Shown piece after piece: positions 5,323-7,160 of a stretch of DNA of 7,160 nt. Under the pieces are notes generated by a model, which saw only the letters and a list, made by a program, of their open reading frames with translations, was not told the origin of the DNA and did no database searches. A program made the translations under genes and the position numbers. The stretch spans positions 1-7,160 of the forward strand of contig JANYBR010000424.1 of assembly GCA_025360685.1 (NCBI GenBank), read 5' to 3'. Position 1 is the first letter of the stretch. Every line of letters begins with the position of its first letter. This stretch comes from Pseudomonadota bacterium. Lineage in GTDB: Bacteria; Pseudomonadota; Alphaproteobacteria; Micropepsales; Micropepsaceae.

Positions 5323-5891
5323 GCCTTGCGCGCCTTGCCGCGCGGCTCGGCGTAGGTCACCGACAGAATGATCGGCGCGGCCTTGCCGGTGACAGTCAAG
5401 GGCACGACCAGGCTTTCACCCACGAGATAATCGATGTTCGGCGCCTGGAACTGGCTGACCACCCGGACGGGAGCCAGAAGCTCGAGCACCGCGTCGTACA
5501 CGCCAACATAGCTGCCGACAAATTGCGCGGGTACGATTTCGTCCAGGAACAGTCCGGTCTTGTCGCCATCATAACCGGCGAGGGCGGTGCCGTGCAGCCG
5601 TACGCGGTAGCGTCTGTTCTTGCCCGATCCGATGCGCTCGATCAGCGACATGTGCGACAGGAAGGGCTTCATGTCGCGCGCCGTCATGTCGGAGCGTTCC
5701 GGCATGGCCCGGCCGGCGGCCTTTTTCCGCCACAGCGCCAGCGCGCTCGCGAGCTCCTTGTGCTCGAAGCCTTGCGCCGCGCCGCATGCAAAGGTCCAGC
5801 CGGCGGCTTTCGCGCGCGCGTTAAACGCCTGGATCGGGTCCAATTCGATCACAACCTGCATCTCTTCGTTATGCGGATTTGGCGTCAACAT
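5319..5891 (-). CDS. PAS domain-containing protein, PAS_5 type
   Basis: This 190-residue soluble protein has the hallmarks of the PAS_5 family, found mainly in Alphaproteobacteria. After a short N-terminal stretch come ALALWRKKAAGRAMPERSDM (50-69) and RYRVRLHGTALAG (94-106, roughly), then GLFLDEIVP and a closing strand pair with VVSQFQ and LVVPL. PAS_5 proteins are thought to be single sensory domains with no catalytic module, and the ligand and partner are unknown. The start is uncertain. The ATG at 5891 is used here, the ATG at 5861 would give 180 residues, and a frame open to 5993 would overlap the esterase start. None has a good Shine-Dalgarno, though the conserved region is unaffected. 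It converges on GST3 with a shared CTAG at the two stops and diverges from the carboxylesterase. Confidence 0.8.
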   Translation of the reverse strand: MLTPNPHNEEMQVVIELDPIQAFNARAKAAGWTFACGAAQGFEHKELASALALWRKKAAGRAMPERSDMTARDMKPFLSHMSLIERIGSGKNRRYRVRLHGTALAGYDGDKTGLFLDEIVPAQFVGSYVGVYDAVLELLAPVRVVSQFQAPNIDYLVGESLVVPLTVTGKAAPIILSVTYAEPRGKARKA

Positions 5892-5950
5892 CGCGTTAAG
5901 GCGCCGGGCTTGCGTCAGGCGGGCGGTCCACCGATCATGGTTTGCTGCGG

Positions 5951-5960
5951 CCCGGCCGGG
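5951..5960. promoter_or_regulatory. Perfect 10-bp palindrome upstream of the carboxylesterase
   Basis: CCCGGCCGGG is fully self-complementary and lies 31 bases before the esterase ATG, in the roughly 100-bp divergent spacer. It is loosely bracketed by TTTGC (5941-5945) and GCAAA (5961-5965), which are complementary but not concentric with it. It could be a regulator site or a leader hairpin, or simply GC-rich chance. Confidence 0.2.
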
Positions 5961-5991
5961 GCAAATGAAACAAGCTCGAAAGAGGGACCCC

Positions 5992-7160
5992 ATGGACCAG
6001 GTCGTTTCCGCAACCGTCGAGATCGCGCAAGGAAAGCTTCAGGGGGTGGCCCGGGACGGCGTCTTGCGCTTCAACGGCGTCCCCTTCGCCAAGCCGCCCG
6101 CCGGTGCGTTGCGCTGGCAGATGCCGCAGGCGCCCGAACCATGGGCCGGCGTGCGAGATGCCTCTCGCTTCGGCAACATCGCGCCGCAGGTGGAAAGCGC
6201 CTCCGGCGCGGTGCTGGGCGGAACGCCGGGGACACGCTCCGAAGATTGCCTCTATCTCAACATCCAGACACCGGCCTGCGACGGCGGCAAGCGTGCCGTG
6301 ATGGTGTGGATCCATGGCGGCGGCTTCAACACCGGCGCCGGCAGCGTCGGCACGTACAACGGCAAGTACATCGTCCCGCGCGGCGACATCGTCCTCGTCA
6401 CCGTCAACTATCGCCTGGGCGCGTTCGGATTTCTCAACCTGCACGATGCCAGCGGTGGAAAGTTGCCCGGCAGCGGCGCGGAAGGGCTGGCCGACCAGGT
6501 CGCGGCGCTCGAATGGGTGCAGCAAAACATCTCGGCATTCGGCGGCAACCCAGACAATGTGACGATCTTCGGCGAGAGTGCCGGCGGCATGAGCGTCGGC
6601 GCCTTGCTGGCCTCGCCCGGCGCGCGCGGCTTGTTCCACAGGGCCATTGCGCAATCGGGCGCGAGCGACATCGGCTATGCGCGCGACGTCTCGGCGAAAG
6701 TCGGCCGCCATGTGCTGGACAAACTTGGCGGAACAAACGCGCTTGAGGCGCCGTGGGAGACGCTCCTTGGTATCCAGAAGGAAATTCTGGCCGCACCGCG
6801 CGAACTCGGCCTTGGCATGCCGTTCGCCCCGACCATCGACGGCGCGATCCTGCCCAAGCGCGCGATCGAGTGCGTGGCGGACGGCTCGGCCAAGGGCGTA
6901 CCGCTGCTGACCGGCACGACGCGCGACGAATGGAAACTGTTCACCGTGGCCGCGACAAATCTGCGCGGCATGGATGACGCACGGCTGCGCAAGATGACGG
7001 CGGGCCTGGTCGGCGAGGAGCATGCCGACGCGGTTCTCAAGGGTTACACGCAAGGTTCCGCATTCGATCGCTGGAACCAGGTGATGACGGATCACTCCTT
7101 CTTCGTGCCGGCGGCGCGGCTTCTGGCGGCGCAGGCGGCGCACGCGCCGGTCTATGGCTA
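5992..7160 (+). CDS. Type-B carboxylesterase, 3' truncated by the window end
   Basis: The reading frame is open from the ATG at 5992 to the right edge, giving 389 codons plus two bases. GAGGGA at 5982-5987 serves as the ribosome site. The protein is an alpha/beta-hydrolase of the type-B carboxylesterase/para-nitrobenzyl esterase family. It has the N-terminal FNGVPFAKPP block, the type-B signature EDCLYLN (84-90), the oxyanion hole WIHGGGF (106-112), the nucleophile elbow FGESAGG with Ser196, and the probable catalytic acid Glu313 in GTTRDEW. The catalytic His normally lies around residue 400 or later, beyond the window. Family members run about 480-520 residues, so roughly a quarter is missing. 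There is no signal peptide, so it is likely cytoplasmic. It hydrolyses carboxylic esters, and the physiological substrate cannot be inferred. It is divergent from the PAS_5 gene. Confidence 0.92.
   Translation, partial: MDQVVSATVEIAQGKLQGVARDGVLRFNGVPFAKPPAGALRWQMPQAPEPWAGVRDASRFGNIAPQVESASGAVLGGTPGTRSEDCLYLNIQTPACDGGKRAVMVWIHGGGFNTGAGSVGTYNGKYIVPRGDIVLVTVNYRLGAFGFLNLHDASGGKLPGSGAEGLADQVAALEWVQQNISAFGGNPDNVTIFGESAGGMSVGALLASPGARGLFHRAIAQSGASDIGYARDVSAKVGRHVLDKLGGTNALEAPWETLLGIQKEILAAPRELGLGMPFAPTIDGAILPKRAIECVADGSAKGVPLLTGTTRDEWKLFTVAATNLRGMDDARLRKMTAGLVGEEHADAVLKGYTQGSAFDRWNQVMTDHSFFVPAARLLAAQAAHAPVYG

Noticed and set aside
5882..5887. TTGACG on the minus strand as a -35 box for the PAS gene
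   Set aside because: No plausible -10 box lies 16-18 bases downstream, and the hexamer overlaps the likely start codon region.
4344..6746. A 2.4-kb open frame on the plus strand (800 codons)
   Set aside because: It crosses GST3, the oppositely oriented PAS gene and the esterase start in a different frame. Its product is rich in Arg, His and Gly with no recognisable domain. It is open only because of high GC content.
5935..7143. A 402-codon minus-strand open frame opposite the carboxylesterase
   Set aside because: The plus strand has unmistakable carboxylesterase motifs through this whole region, and the minus frame shows only low-complexity Arg/Ala/His-rich sequence. It is an antisense shadow.

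Overview
The window is about 7.2 kb of gene-dense, GC-rich DNA. The codon style, a PAS_5-type protein, the abundance of GST paralogues and the GC-rich palindromic intergenic repeats all suggest an alphaproteobacterium, possibly Rhizobiales-like. No gene fixes the genus. I see no rRNA, tRNA, CRISPR, phage or transposase gene.

Layout. At the left edge (1-55, minus) is the 5' end of a DUF1993-type gene, divergent from a YfcG/YghU-like glutathione S-transferase (149-892, plus). A 175-bp compound palindromic repeat (893-1067) exactly fills the space after that gene's stop codon. Next on the minus strand come a 27-codon remnant of a HAD phosphatase gene (1067-1150), a small exported protein of unknown function with a probable TTG start (1151-1633), and an intact HAD-IA phosphatase gene (1714-2358) whose 3' end matches the remnant. 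After a repeat-bearing divergent gap, the plus strand carries a metallo-beta-lactamase-fold hydrolase (2546-3505), a second GST overlapping it by ATGA (3502-4290), a REP-like doublet (4292-4373) and a third GST with an extra C-terminal domain (4399-5322). A PAS_5-type protein on the minus strand (5319-5891) converges on the third GST so closely that the two stop codons share CTAG. A type-B carboxylesterase (5992 to beyond the right end, plus) diverges from it.

Function. Three unrelated-looking GSTs, an MBL-fold hydrolase, a HAD phosphatase and a carboxylesterase within 7 kb look like a detoxification or organic-compound-processing neighbourhood. Only MBL-GST2 (overlapping), probably extended to GST3, has real operon evidence; the rest is proximity.

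The least ordinary part is 893-1800. There a palindromic element, a HAD 3' remnant and a lower-GC exported gene sit side by side, with the HAD 3' end present on both sides of that gene. This looks like a recombination or gene-replacement scar. I did not find convincing evidence of a wholly new multi-gene system.
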